Source: Thermodesulfovibrionales bacterium (GTDB lineage Bacteria > Nitrospirota > Thermodesulfovibrionia > Thermodesulfovibrionales > UBA1546). Taken from it: a stretch of 13,834 nucleotides of DNA. Each line of letters opens with the position of its first letter. Position 1 is the stretch's first letter. The notes beneath the pieces were generated by a model, which was given only the letters and a program-made list of their open reading frames with translations, was not told the origin of the DNA and did no database searches. A program made the position numbers and the translations under genes. Below, one piece after another: positions 1-8,029 of this stretch. The stretch covers positions 1 to 13,834 of the forward strand of contig CAKKPR010000263.1 in NCBI GenBank assembly GCA_919901705.1. Direction: 5' to 3'.

Positions 1-2
1 TA

Positions 3-896
3 AAAAAAACAAGGCGTTCGGACAAATTCAGCAAAATGGCTGTTCTGGCTGCTTCGGACGCACTGCAAAACAGCAGGATAGAAAACATAAACAAAAAAAA
101 TATCGGCGTAATTTTAGCCACGGCCTTCGGAGCGCATGTTACCACTTTTGATTTCCTGGACAACATACTCGACTATGGCGAGGCAGCTGTTTCTCCTACA
201 ATATTTTCGAATTCAGTGCATAATGCAGCTGCATCTTATATAACCTCTGCCCTTGATATCCACGGCCCGGCATTAACAGTGACCAATTTTTACTTCTGTT
301 TCCAGCATGCACTGCAGCTGGCTCAGGCATGGATTAATGAGGGCCGGCATGACTATGTGCTTGTCGGCGCTGTTGAACAATACGGCGATGTCATGAGGTA
401 TATCTACGACCAGAAGCTGGCGCCGTCACACGACGGCAAAATAAGGCCCTTTAATTTCAAGCCTGCATGTCAGGTTCCGGGAGAAGGCGCTGTTTTCTTT
501 TTGATGAGCAGGGAGAACTCAGGCAATGTTTATTGCAGGGTTGAGGATATACGGTTTGGCAATGACACAGGGTACGAACTGCCGGTTGATCTGAACATAA
601 TTGATACCGATGGCATGCTGGCTGATGAGTCTGCTTACAGGGATTCTATCTCTCCTGACATTCCAACAGCAGCTTATTCCCCGCTCTTCGGCAGCATGAT
701 GATAGGCAGCGCCTTTAATTGCGCGGCAGGGGCCTTGATGCTTAAAAATCAGGCTTGCTATGCGAATCCGGTCCAGGACAATCCTCATGGCATTAATATC
801 CTCAATGCTACGCGGCATTCCAATATTGAATTAATCCGCTGTGTAAGGTATAATTGCCATAGGGAAAAAGCTGTTTTCCATCTTAAGAAAAAATAG
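3..896 (+). CDS. Beta-ketoacyl synthase-fold protein, probably non-catalytic (KS-beta / chain-length-factor-like), 5' end outside window
   Basis: The frame is open to the left edge, and the codons before the first ATG (position 36) already encode ketosynthase sequence (RRSDKFSKMAVLAASDAL, matching the family's 'RRMDRFs..a..Aa..Al' segment). The true start is therefore upstream, and about 70 residues are missing. Counting from the ATG at 36, the thiolase fold is clear: HGPALTV near 76-82, DYVLVGAVE near 106-114, the VPGEGA turn at 147-152 and the C-terminal PLFGSMMIGSAFN block at 216-228. An ungapped alignment with FabF puts Tyr86 at the catalytic Cys (a Cys sits two residues later, Cys88), an Asp in 'IIDTDG' (190-193) at the first catalytic His, and Ser220 at the second (GS instead of GH). 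The protein is thus probably a KS-beta-type partner of an active ketosynthase rather than a condensing enzyme. It heads the visible operon, 32 nt before the ACP gene. Fold assignment is firm; loss of activity is inferred from a by-eye alignment. Confidence 0.85.
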   Translation, partial: KKTRRSDKFSKMAVLAASDALQNSRIENINKKNIGVILATAFGAHVTTFDFLDNILDYGEAAVSPTIFSNSVHNAAASYITSALDIHGPALTVTNFYFCFQHALQLAQAWINEGRHDYVLVGAVEQYGDVMRYIYDQKLAPSHDGKIRPFNFKPACQVPGEGAVFFLMSRENSGNVYCRVEDIRFGNDTGYELPVDLNIIDTDGMLADESAYRDSISPDIPTAAYSPLFGSMMIGSAFNCAAGALMLKNQACYANPVQDNPHGINILNATRHSNIELIRCVRYNCHREKAVFHLKKK

Positions 897-928
897 ATCC
901 AAAACCTCTGCGTTACTAAAAAATAAAA

Positions 929-1171
929 ATGACATTGAATAACATTGAGGATAAATTAATACAGGGCATTGCCTCTATAACATCACGGGACAAATCATCT
1001 ATTGAAGCAGACATGCCTTTTCATAAATTGGGAATTGACTCAATGGGTTTTGTTGAGATCCTTGTGTTTATAGAAAAAACTTTCAACCTGAAGCTGATAG
1101 AACTGGATTTGACTAAAAAGGATTTTGAGACAATCCATTCCCTGGCATCTCTTATCAGCAGAAAACTTTAG
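929..1171 (+). CDS. Acyl carrier protein
   Basis: An 80-residue acidic, helical protein of normal ACP length. The phosphopantetheine site is GIDSM at residues 35-39, with Ser38 as the attachment residue. It is followed by the usual hydrophobic helix II (FVEILVFIEKTFNL), and an acidic residue-rich segment precedes helix IV. It would carry the growing or modified acyl chain as a thioester for the neighbouring ketosynthase-like, condensation-like and radical SAM enzymes, after activation by a 4'-phosphopantetheinyl transferase encoded elsewhere. The sequence is not that of a housekeeping fatty-acid ACP (no 'DSLDTVELVMALEEEF' match) and the gene lies inside a specialised operon, so a dedicated pathway ACP is likely. 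No strong Shine-Dalgarno is visible before the ATG. Confidence 0.93.
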   Translation: MTLNNIEDKLIQGIASITSRDKSSIEADMPFHKLGIDSMGFVEILVFIEKTFNLKLIELDLTKKDFETIHSLASLISRKL

Positions 1172-1184
1172 TTTGGGATTTGTT

Positions 1185-2507
1185 ATGGTGTCATCTAAAA
1201 GCAAACGTTATCTTTCCGGTTCCGACTGGGTAATAAACACCCTGGATTACATGATGAAGGCAACAACCGGTGCCGGAAACATGTCACAGATTGTCCTCGC
1301 GCTGGACTCTGCAATTGATGAGGCAGCGCTCAGGGTCCGGCTGAACAGGTTCATAAAAGAATTCCCTGTACTGCAGGGGAACGTAACCCGCGATTACAAG
1401 CTTACCCCATACTGGAAGATACCGGGCAAGATAGCGGCTGACGCAAATCTCAACGTTCATCATGCAGAAAGCCTTGGTTCATGCGAAGACGTCTTATCCT
1501 TGCTCGGACAAAGCGTCAACACGCCGTTTAAGAATGATAATGAACATCTGGCATTTCATCTCATCAAGGGCAACCAGAGAAGTTTTTTCGCCATGACCTT
1601 TGATCATCGCCTGTTCGATGCCCGCGGCGCTGAGGCATTTCTTAATTTATTCCAGCGCTATCTGGCTGATGATGATTTCAGCGTTTCCGGAGATATTTGT
1701 TTTACGTCATCTTCAGCGCTTACCGGATGGATGAAAAAATTTTATGCGGGAAGAAACGTCAACCGCAAAATAATCGCCTTGTCAAAATCCACTCCCGAAG
1801 CCCTGCCCCTGCCTTCAGGGGAAAAGAAAAGTTTCAGATACAGGCTTATTTCCTTTGATGCAGATGAAACCGAAAGGATTTATGATAACGCTTATAACGA
1901 GGCAGGCTATCTGATGGAAATGCCATACCTGCTGTCGGTGGTCATACAAACAGTGCACGAACTTTTCAGAAGCAGGTCCCGGACAACTTCCAGTTACCTG
2001 ATCCCTGTTTCAATTGACATGAGGCCCGGCAAAGATGCCGTGCAGGAATTATTTTTTAATCACGTATCTTACCTGTTCTTCCAGGCGCAGGCGAAGGACA
2101 CAGATAATCTGAAAGGGCTTATAAACTCGGTCAAGCAGCAGATGTATGAACAGGTAAAGGCGGGCTTTCCGGCAGACCTTGCAGAGGCAAGTTTGCTGAC
2201 CCGTATTGCCCCCCTGCCGGTCCTTGGAAAATTATTGCACCTTCCCTTAAAAGGGAAAATGGCAACCTTTATTTTTTCTTATCTTGGGAAAAACCCTCAA
2301 CAGCCTCCTGAGTTTATGGGAATAGAAATTAAAAATATCTTTCACATGCCGCGTGTGCCGGCGCCCCCGGGCCTTGGATTCTTCTGCAATTACTTTAACG
2401 GACAGCTTAACCTAGTGATCTCATATCTTGAAGGCCTGGTACAGAATGAGGAAATCAATATGCTTGAAGCAGGGCTAAGAAAGAGATTCGGAGCAGGTCA
2501 AAGTTAA
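1185..2507 (+). CDS. Condensation/acyltransferase-fold protein (NRPS condensation-like, HxxxD)
   Basis: I chose the ATG at 1185 (440 residues). A longer frame back to 1125 would overlap the ACP gene by 47 nt and adds no family-like sequence, whereas 1185 lies 13 nt after the ACP stop. The protein has the chloramphenicol acetyltransferase/condensation-domain layout: an N-terminal half opening with a substrate-screening segment (RLNRFIKEFPVLQGNV near 52-67), then the active-site HRLFDARG at 141-148 with His141 and Asp145 forming HxxxD, and a C-terminal half with 'FNHVSYLFF', similar to the second-half core strand of these enzymes. The canonical HHxxxDG is relaxed to DHRLFDARG, as in stand-alone acyltransferases (PapA, wax-ester-synthase and alcohol-acyltransferase relatives). 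The likely role is transfer of an acyl group from the upstream ACP to an alcohol, amine or thiol acceptor, so chain release or esterification. The acceptor is unknown. The stop TAA overlaps the next start by one base. Confidence 0.8.
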   Translation: MVSSKSKRYLSGSDWVINTLDYMMKATTGAGNMSQIVLALDSAIDEAALRVRLNRFIKEFPVLQGNVTRDYKLTPYWKIPGKIAADANLNVHHAESLGSCEDVLSLLGQSVNTPFKNDNEHLAFHLIKGNQRSFFAMTFDHRLFDARGAEAFLNLFQRYLADDDFSVSGDICFTSSSALTGWMKKFYAGRNVNRKIIALSKSTPEALPLPSGEKKSFRYRLISFDADETERIYDNAYNEAGYLMEMPYLLSVVIQTVHELFRSRSRTTSSYLIPVSIDMRPGKDAVQELFFNHVSYLFFQAQAKDTDNLKGLINSVKQQMYEQVKAGFPADLAEASLLTRIAPLPVLGKLLHLPLKGKMATFIFSYLGKNPQQPPEFMGIEIKNIFHMPRVPAPPGLGFFCNYFNGQLNLVISYLEGLVQNEEINMLEAGLRKRFGAGQS

Positions 2508-3763
2508 TGAATACTCCATGTGATATCCTCGTTGCCGGCGGCGGCGTTTCAGGAACAGCAGCAGCCCTGGCATCTGCGCGCAGCGGCGCACGCACGATCC
2601 TGATAGAGAAAGAAAGTTTTCTTGGAGGAACAGGTTATGCAGGGCTTTTGCAATACATCTGCGGTTTATATCTGAATGGCGGCAGTTTCCCGGCTGAGAC
2701 ATTAAACCCGGGAATTGTCCGGGAGATTGTCGGACTCCTGAACAAATTATCTCCTCAAAAAAAAATAAAGAAAATCGGACAGGTTTATGTGCTTCCGTAT
2801 TCCAGAGAGGATATGCATTCCGTCTTCACTTCACTTTGCCGGCAGGAACCTAATTTAACTGTCTTATACAATACAACAGTTGTTTCCGTTAAGAAGAAAA
2901 TCAGAAAAATAGGTAAAGTCATTGTCAGCAGTTCCGGCGTTCGCCATACCATTATTTCAAAGTTTGTGATTGACTGTTCAGGAAACGGGGATGTGTCTGC
3001 TATGGCCGGAGCATCTTTCAGGCTGTCCCCGGCTAAAAAGCTTCAGCTGGCCGGCTACACCATCCATATAAAGGGCATAAAAGGTCAGGATGAAACACTT
3101 GCAATAAAGGTTCCGTATTATCTTGCTGAGGCAGTCAGGCAAAAGATATTATCTCCGTATTTGCGATTTTCAACCTTCAGCCCTGCCGACACTCCGGGCG
3201 AAGGATATTGTAAACTAAGCATTGATGGTGTTGACAGCGCTAAACGCGAACAGAAGGCAAAAAGGGATGCTGTTATAGTTCATCGTTATCTGGCAGACAG
3301 AATGCCTTCATTTAAAGACTCTTATATCGCTGAAACTTCCACAAGTGTTTCAGACAGAGAGGGCAGAAGGATTTGCGGAGAATTCACACTTACTGAAAAA
3401 GATGTCCTTACTGCCAGAAAATTTTATGACGCTATCGTGAAGAATTCCTGGCCCATAGAGCTATGGGATAAAAATAAAGGAGTGATTTATAAATATGTCA
3501 GGACAGGAGATTATTATGAAATCCCTTTTCGCTGCATAAAGGTTAAGGGCATTCCCAATCTTCTGTGCGCCGGCCGCTGTATCTCGGTTTCAGCTGAGGC
3601 GCTTGGCTCCACACGGGTCATGGGCGCGTGCATAACATTGGGAGAACAGGCCGGCCTTTTAAGCGCGTTCAAGGTCAAGAATGGTGTTTATCCTGAGCGT
3701 GTTAAAAAAACTTCAAATAAAAAGATAACCAAGGAGGTATTACATGCGCATTCTGCTCATTAA
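2507..3763 (+). CDS. FAD-dependent oxidoreductase (FAD_oxidored family)
   Basis: A 418-residue flavoprotein. The N-terminal Rossmann dinucleotide-binding motif is AGGGVSG (residues 10-16), followed by the ribose-binding acidic residue in ILIEK (Glu34) and the LGGTGYAG turn (39-46). The C-terminal FAD-contact block (about 350-388) contains LLCAGRCISVS, a GSTRVMGAC stretch and GEQAG, a combination typical of the PF12831 FAD-dependent oxidoreductases. No transmembrane segment or signal peptide is evident. The family oxidises or reduces diverse substrates, so the reaction is not predictable. In this operon it would most simply desaturate, reduce or hydroxylate an ACP- or CoA-bound intermediate. 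The ATG overlaps the previous stop by one base (TAATG), and the 3' end overlaps the next gene by 20 nt, so both neighbours are probably translationally coupled. Lysine-rich tail (residues 389-418). Confidence 0.85.
   Translation: MNTPCDILVAGGGVSGTAAALASARSGARTILIEKESFLGGTGYAGLLQYICGLYLNGGSFPAETLNPGIVREIVGLLNKLSPQKKIKKIGQVYVLPYSREDMHSVFTSLCRQEPNLTVLYNTTVVSVKKKIRKIGKVIVSSSGVRHTIISKFVIDCSGNGDVSAMAGASFRLSPAKKLQLAGYTIHIKGIKGQDETLAIKVPYYLAEAVRQKILSPYLRFSTFSPADTPGEGYCKLSIDGVDSAKREQKAKRDAVIVHRYLADRMPSFKDSYIAETSTSVSDREGRRICGEFTLTEKDVLTARKFYDAIVKNSWPIELWDKNKGVIYKYVRTGDYYEIPFRCIKVKGIPNLLCAGRCISVSAEALGSTRVMGACITLGEQAGLLSAFKVKNGVYPERVKKTSNKKITKEVLHAHSAH
3731..3738 (+). promoter_or_regulatory. Strong ribosome binding site for the first radical SAM gene
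   Basis: AAGGAGGT, an essentially perfect anti-Shine-Dalgarno match, lies 5 nt before the ATG at 3744 and inside the 3' end of the oxidoreductase gene. It fixes that start and is the strongest ribosome binding site seen in the operon, suggesting that this radical SAM protein is made in relatively high amounts. Confidence 0.8.
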
Positions 3764-5171
3764 ACCATTTCCACCGCTTGCTTTGTCTAAATTCTTAATG
3801 GACTTTTTTCTTCATCTGGAGCCGTTGGAACTCGAAATCGTTGCCGGGAGTGTACCGCCGGAAGACGAGGTCGAAATCCTGGACCTGAGCTTTGAAAAAG
3901 AACCTTTTGATGCATTCAGGAACAAGCTGCTTGAGATGAAACCGGACATTGTGGGCTATACAGGGTTTAGCAGTCAGGCTGTGCTGGTCAAGGAACTGGC
4001 CAGTTTTGCAAAAAAACAATTACCTTCAATTGTCAATATTGTAGGCGGTATCCATGCAACCGTTATCCCTCTCGATTACGCAACGGACAGCATTGATATT
4101 ATAGTCCGCGGAGAGGGCGGGACAGCCTTCCTGGAAATCTTGAACCGTTTCAAAAAGGGGATGCCGCTTGCTTTCGGAGACGGCGTATTGTCCCCCCGGG
4201 ATTCCGATTTTACCGCCAAGGCAGCGGCGAAGCCTCCCAAGTATCCCAAGATCGAAGATATCCCCAAGCCCAGAAGAGATTTGGTAGACCGGTCAAAATA
4301 TTTTATCGTCTGGACAGCAACTACCGAGAAAAAACTGAAAACCATATTCCCGCGCACTGCCACTATCCGCACTTCTTACGGATGTCCTTTTAACTGCTCG
4401 TTCTGCGTTGTGCATCATATTATGAGCGGTCAGTACCTGCAGCGGACCCCGGAAGACGTAGTGGATGAGATTTCAAAATTAAAAGAAGACCATATATATT
4501 TTGTTGACGATGAAAATTTTATCAATAGCGACCGTATGACGAAAATAGCAAAGCTTCTTATAGAACGGGGGATCAAGAAGAAATATGTCAGCTGGGCGCG
4601 AAGCGATACCATTGTTAAACACCCCGATGTCTTCAAGCTCTGGAAAGAGGCCGGGCTGAGCCTGGTGTATGTAGGGCTTGAGGCCATGACCGGGGAGCGG
4701 CTGGAGAAATTAAATAAACGCACAACTGTGGAAACAAACAAAAAGGCAATATCGATCCTGCACGAGTTGGGGATAACGCTGCACGCGAGCTTTATGCTTG
4801 ACCCTGATTTCGGCGAAGAGGAATTTGCGGCCCTGAAAAAAGAAGTCAAGAATATCTGCCCTGCTGAAGTTACCTTCACCGTGTTTTCACCCTCACCTGG
4901 CACTGAACTCTGGCAGAAACATAAAAATGATTTCATAAAAGACCCGTACATCTATTATGACTGCATGCACACAATCCTTCCGACCAGGCTTCCGATAAGG
5001 AGATTCTATCAGCATTTCTCAGACCTGTACGGCATAGCCTTCAGGGCCAATCCCCTCAGACTCAATAAAATCAAGTTCCCACTCAGAGAACTCGGGACAG
5101 TGATTTACAGGGGGGTAAAGTATGTTATGGCGCTGAGAAAACTTTATCTGGAGTATGAGATCAGAAAGTGA
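3744..5171 (+). CDS. B12-binding domain radical SAM protein (first of two)
   Basis: A 475-residue class B-type radical SAM protein. The N-terminal cobalamin-binding Rossmann domain spans about 1-140, with MRILLIKP, PDIVGYTG (67-74), VGGIHAT (100-106) and a VRGEG turn (121-125). The radical SAM core has CPFNCSFC at 214-221, so Cys214, Cys218 and Cys221 would bind the [4Fe-4S]-SAM cluster. It is followed by FVDDENF, ARSDT, a VGLEAMTGERL segment and FSPSPGTELW, all typical of the BchE/HpnJ/HpnR/methyltransferase superfamily. Such enzymes methylate unactivated carbons, cyclise rings or rearrange skeletons using SAM and cobalamin in the anaerobic cytosol. The start is set by a strong ribosome binding site. 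The last base is 1 nt from the preferred start of the ligase gene. Substrate unknown; by context, an acyl chain of this operon. Confidence 0.92.
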   Translation: MRILLIKPFPPLALSKFLMDFFLHLEPLELEIVAGSVPPEDEVEILDLSFEKEPFDAFRNKLLEMKPDIVGYTGFSSQAVLVKELASFAKKQLPSIVNIVGGIHATVIPLDYATDSIDIIVRGEGGTAFLEILNRFKKGMPLAFGDGVLSPRDSDFTAKAAAKPPKYPKIEDIPKPRRDLVDRSKYFIVWTATTEKKLKTIFPRTATIRTSYGCPFNCSFCVVHHIMSGQYLQRTPEDVVDEISKLKEDHIYFVDDENFINSDRMTKIAKLLIERGIKKKYVSWARSDTIVKHPDVFKLWKEAGLSLVYVGLEAMTGERLEKLNKRTTVETNKKAISILHELGITLHASFMLDPDFGEEEFAALKKEVKNICPAEVTFTVFSPSPGTELWQKHKNDFIKDPYIYYDCMHTILPTRLPIRRFYQHFSDLYGIAFRANPLRLNKIKFPLRELGTVIYRGVKYVMALRKLYLEYEIRK

Positions 5172-5172
5172 T

Positions 5173-6603
5173 ATGAATGTTTTTCAGGCGATAAAACAGG
5201 AAACAAAAAATTTCAGCGGTAAAACGGCAGTAATCGAAGGTGATAACAGAATTTCCTATGGCAAACTGCTCTCTTCCGCAGAGGAGATTGCATCTGCGCT
5301 GAAAGGGAAAGGAGTCATGCCGTTTCACCGCGTAGGACTTCTCTGCGGCGACAGCATAGACTACATTGCCGCAAGCCTTGCTGTCTTATCGTTATCAGCA
5401 GTGGTCGTCCCCATCTCTCAGGGACAAACAGAGACGGAGATTGCCTCCATTCTTGACAGGATTGCCGTAAACTTTCTGGTCTTTGAAAAAGGATCATACG
5501 AAAATGAGGGCGCTCAGGCCCTTCAATCAAAAGGCTTTCATCAAAAAGAATTTTTTATCAGGGAAAGAGAGATTACGGAAGAACCCTGTGAAGAATACTA
5601 TAAAATCAACCCTGCATTTATCAGATTCAGTTCAGGCACCACAGGCATAAGCAAAGGGGTTGTCCTGTCGCATGAATCAATTATCGAAAGAACCGATGCA
5701 GCAGATAAGGGGCTTAAAATAACATCCGGGGATAATATACTGTGGGTACTTTCCATGAGTTTCCACTTTGTTGTGACTATCCTTCTTTTCCTGCGGCGGG
5801 CATCAACCATTATCATCTGCAATAATACCTTTCCCGAATCCCTGATAGAAGGCATAACCAGGCACAAGGGGACGTTTATCTATGCCTCGCCTTTCCATTA
5901 TAATTTACTGGCAAGGACAGACCTGCTGTCTCCGGAATCCCTGAAGAGTGTGCGGCTGGCTGTTTCTACAGCCATAAAACTTCCGGATGCTGTTGCCGAT
6001 GAGTTTAGTTCAAAGTTCAATCTTGAATTGACAGAGGCTTATGGAATAATAGAGGTTGGATTGCCTTTCATAAAACTTTCTTCAGACAAAAATAAAAGGG
6101 GTTCTGTAGGGAAGGCCTTGCCAGGCTATGAGGTCGCAATATTTAATAAAGATGCAGCTGGAGCCGGAGAGATTTTTCTGAGAGGGAAAGGGATGCTGGA
6201 TGCATATTTCTCGCCGTGGCAAAACCGCAAGAGCATCCTGAAAGACGGATGGTTTAAAACAGGCGACATGGGTATAATTGATGAAGATGGCTTTTTGACT
6301 ATAGTCGGACGGGACAAAGATGTTATCAACTTTACGGGGATGAAGGTCTTTGCTCAGGAAGTAGAGGCGGTGGTGAACCAATATCCGCTGGTTAAAGAAT
6401 CATTGGTTTACGGCGTGGAGCATCCTCAGTATGGCCAGCTGCCAATAGCCAAAATCGTTCTGAAAGATAAAACCGCAAACAACATTGATATAAACGACCT
6501 GCGAAGATTTTGTTATGAGAGGCTTGCTAGCTACAAGGTTCCGAAGGATTTTGAATATGTTGATCATCTGCCTAAAACAACAAGCGGGAAGATAAAAAGA
6601 TGA
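5173..6603 (+). CDS. AMP-forming acyl ligase (ANL superfamily acyl-CoA/acyl-ACP synthetase)
   Basis: I prefer the ATG at 5173 (MNVFQAIK, 476 residues, one base after the preceding stop, with AGAAAG just upstream). An in-frame ATG at 5155 would add six residues but has its GGAG only one base away. The adenylating core motifs appear in order: SSGTTGISKG (153-162; the ATP phosphate-binding P-loop), AYGIIE (about 289-294; the usual Thr of YGxTE is Ile), KTGD (about 362-365), GRDKDVI (about 379-385) and the catalytic Lys in TSGKIK near 470-475, almost at the C-terminus. The enzyme activates a carboxylic acid as acyl-AMP and transfers it to CoA or a carrier protein. With an ACP three genes upstream, direct loading of a starter or free fatty/aryl acid is plausible. 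The specificity residues do not allow me to name the acid. Its stop overlaps the next start as ATGA. Confidence 0.9.
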   Translation: MNVFQAIKQETKNFSGKTAVIEGDNRISYGKLLSSAEEIASALKGKGVMPFHRVGLLCGDSIDYIAASLAVLSLSAVVVPISQGQTETEIASILDRIAVNFLVFEKGSYENEGAQALQSKGFHQKEFFIREREITEEPCEEYYKINPAFIRFSSGTTGISKGVVLSHESIIERTDAADKGLKITSGDNILWVLSMSFHFVVTILLFLRRASTIIICNNTFPESLIEGITRHKGTFIYASPFHYNLLARTDLLSPESLKSVRLAVSTAIKLPDAVADEFSSKFNLELTEAYGIIEVGLPFIKLSSDKNKRGSVGKALPGYEVAIFNKDAAGAGEIFLRGKGMLDAYFSPWQNRKSILKDGWFKTGDMGIIDEDGFLTIVGRDKDVINFTGMKVFAQEVEAVVNQYPLVKESLVYGVEHPQYGQLPIAKIVLKDKTANNIDINDLRRFCYERLASYKVPKDFEYVDHLPKTTSGKIKR

Positions 6604-8024
6604 GGATAATGCTTGTCAATCCCTTCGGGTCCAACTGGATCGAGGGCCTCAGGGGCAGCGCTGAAACTGCTGTCCGTATGGCGCCTATAGGCATTCTCTC
6701 TATCGCAGCCTATCTTGCCGAAAAGGGGTTTGAGGTAAAGGTTGCAGATTGCAGGATGCCTGCAGCGCGCGCAAACGAAGCCATCAGGAAGATGCTCTTG
6801 TTCAAGCCTGATATGGCAGGATTTACGGCAACGACATCCGGCTTTATAGACGCATACCGCATAGCAGAGGCGCTTAAGAATGCTGACCCGGGTATCAATA
6901 TCATTTTCGGAGGTGTGCATGTCTCTGCGCTGAGGGGAAGCATCCTTGAAAACTTTCCCTGTATAGACTATGTAATTAACGGCGAAGGCGAGAAGGCAAT
7001 GGCGGAGCTTGCGGCTGGAGCCTCTCTTGACAGCATTCAGGGGCTGGTTTATCGCAACGGTTCCGGAATAAAGGACAACGGGGTGCGCACTGACCTGTGC
7101 GATCTCGACAGCCTTCCTTTCCCTGCTTACAATATGCTCGAAGGTTTCCCGAAGACCTTCCAGCCGCCGCTCTTCAATTATCCGAGGTTTCCGAGCGCTA
7201 CGATGATTTCAAGCCGGGGCTGTCCATATCAATGCTCATACTGCGACCGCTCGGTCTTCAGGAAAAGCTTCAGGTACAATTCAGCTGATTATCTTTATGG
7301 GCAGATGGCCTTTCTCAGGAAGGAATTCAATATACGGCATATTTTTTTCTATGACGACCTCTTCACCTTCCACCGGAAGCGGATTGAGGAGTTCTGCGGC
7401 CTTATGCGAAAAAAGCCGCTGCACATGACTTTCAACTGTGCGGTAAGAGTAGGCCACATTGATGACGACCTTCTCAGGATGCTCAAGGCAGCCGGTTGCT
7501 GGATGGTAAGTATTGGAATGGAGTCAGGCGACCCTGGCCTGCTTGCCCGCCATAAATCAAATATGAATCTGGAAGAGGTAAAAAGCGCTGTAAGGAGCAT
7601 ACAGCGGTGCGGCATCAGGGTAAAGGGGCTCTTTATGATGGGACTTCCCGGCGAGACTGAACAAAGCATACGGAAGACCGCGGATTTTATCGAGACGCTG
7701 GAGCTTGACGATGTCAACATGACGAAGTTCACCCCATTCCCGGGTTCCCCCATATACAAGACTGTGAGGGAAGAAGGCGAGTTCAAAGAAGACTGGGAAT
7801 TGATGAACTGCCTGAACTTTGTCTTTGTGCCTCACGGGATTGCATCAGGGGAAAGGCTCGATGAGTTATACAGGCAGTCTCTCAAAAAATTTTATACAAG
7901 CAAAAACTGGTTAAGGAAGTTCGGCCCCCTCATGTTCAAGTCACCCCACAGCACCTACAGGATGCTGCGGAACCTGCCGACATTTCTCAGGGTGAAAAAT
8001 GAATTTGCACCGCGTAATACGTAA
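6600..8024 (+). CDS. B12-binding domain radical SAM protein (second of two, BchE-like)
   Basis: A 474-residue protein with an N-terminal cobalamin-binding domain (MRIMLVNPFG, then APIGILSIAAYLAEKGFEV near 29-47, FGGVHVS at 103-109 and the INGEGE turn at 126-131) followed by a radical SAM core. The cluster motif is CPYQCSYC at 208-215 (Cys208, Cys212, Cys215). Later blocks include FYDDLF, SIGMESGDPGLL, GLFMMGLPGET and FTPFPGSPIY, the classic order of BchE-type proteins. It is clearly diverged from the other radical SAM protein in this operon, so it probably performs a different step (for example methylation versus cyclisation) and is not a recent duplicate. Start: ATG in an ATGA overlap with the ligase stop, hence translational coupling. 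It is the last gene of the operon and ends 5 nt before the convergent activase gene. Confidence 0.92.
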   Translation: MRIMLVNPFGSNWIEGLRGSAETAVRMAPIGILSIAAYLAEKGFEVKVADCRMPAARANEAIRKMLLFKPDMAGFTATTSGFIDAYRIAEALKNADPGINIIFGGVHVSALRGSILENFPCIDYVINGEGEKAMAELAAGASLDSIQGLVYRNGSGIKDNGVRTDLCDLDSLPFPAYNMLEGFPKTFQPPLFNYPRFPSATMISSRGCPYQCSYCDRSVFRKSFRYNSADYLYGQMAFLRKEFNIRHIFFYDDLFTFHRKRIEEFCGLMRKKPLHMTFNCAVRVGHIDDDLLRMLKAAGCWMVSIGMESGDPGLLARHKSNMNLEEVKSAVRSIQRCGIRVKGLFMMGLPGETEQSIRKTADFIETLELDDVNMTKFTPFPGSPIYKTVREEGEFKEDWELMNCLNFVFVPHGIASGERLDELYRQSLKKFYTSKNWLRKFGPLMFKSPHSTYRMLRNLPTFLRVKNEFAPRNT

Positions 8025-8029
8025 GCGGC

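Noticed and set aside
1125..1184. Longer start for the condensation-like protein
   Set aside because: It would overlap the ACP gene by 47 nt, and the extra 20 residues look like out-of-frame translation of the ACP.
4430..4951. 173-residue frame on the minus strand inside the first radical SAM gene
   Set aside because: It is antisense to a well-supported gene, has no recognisable domain, and its serine/phenylalanine-rich composition is typical of a shadow frame.
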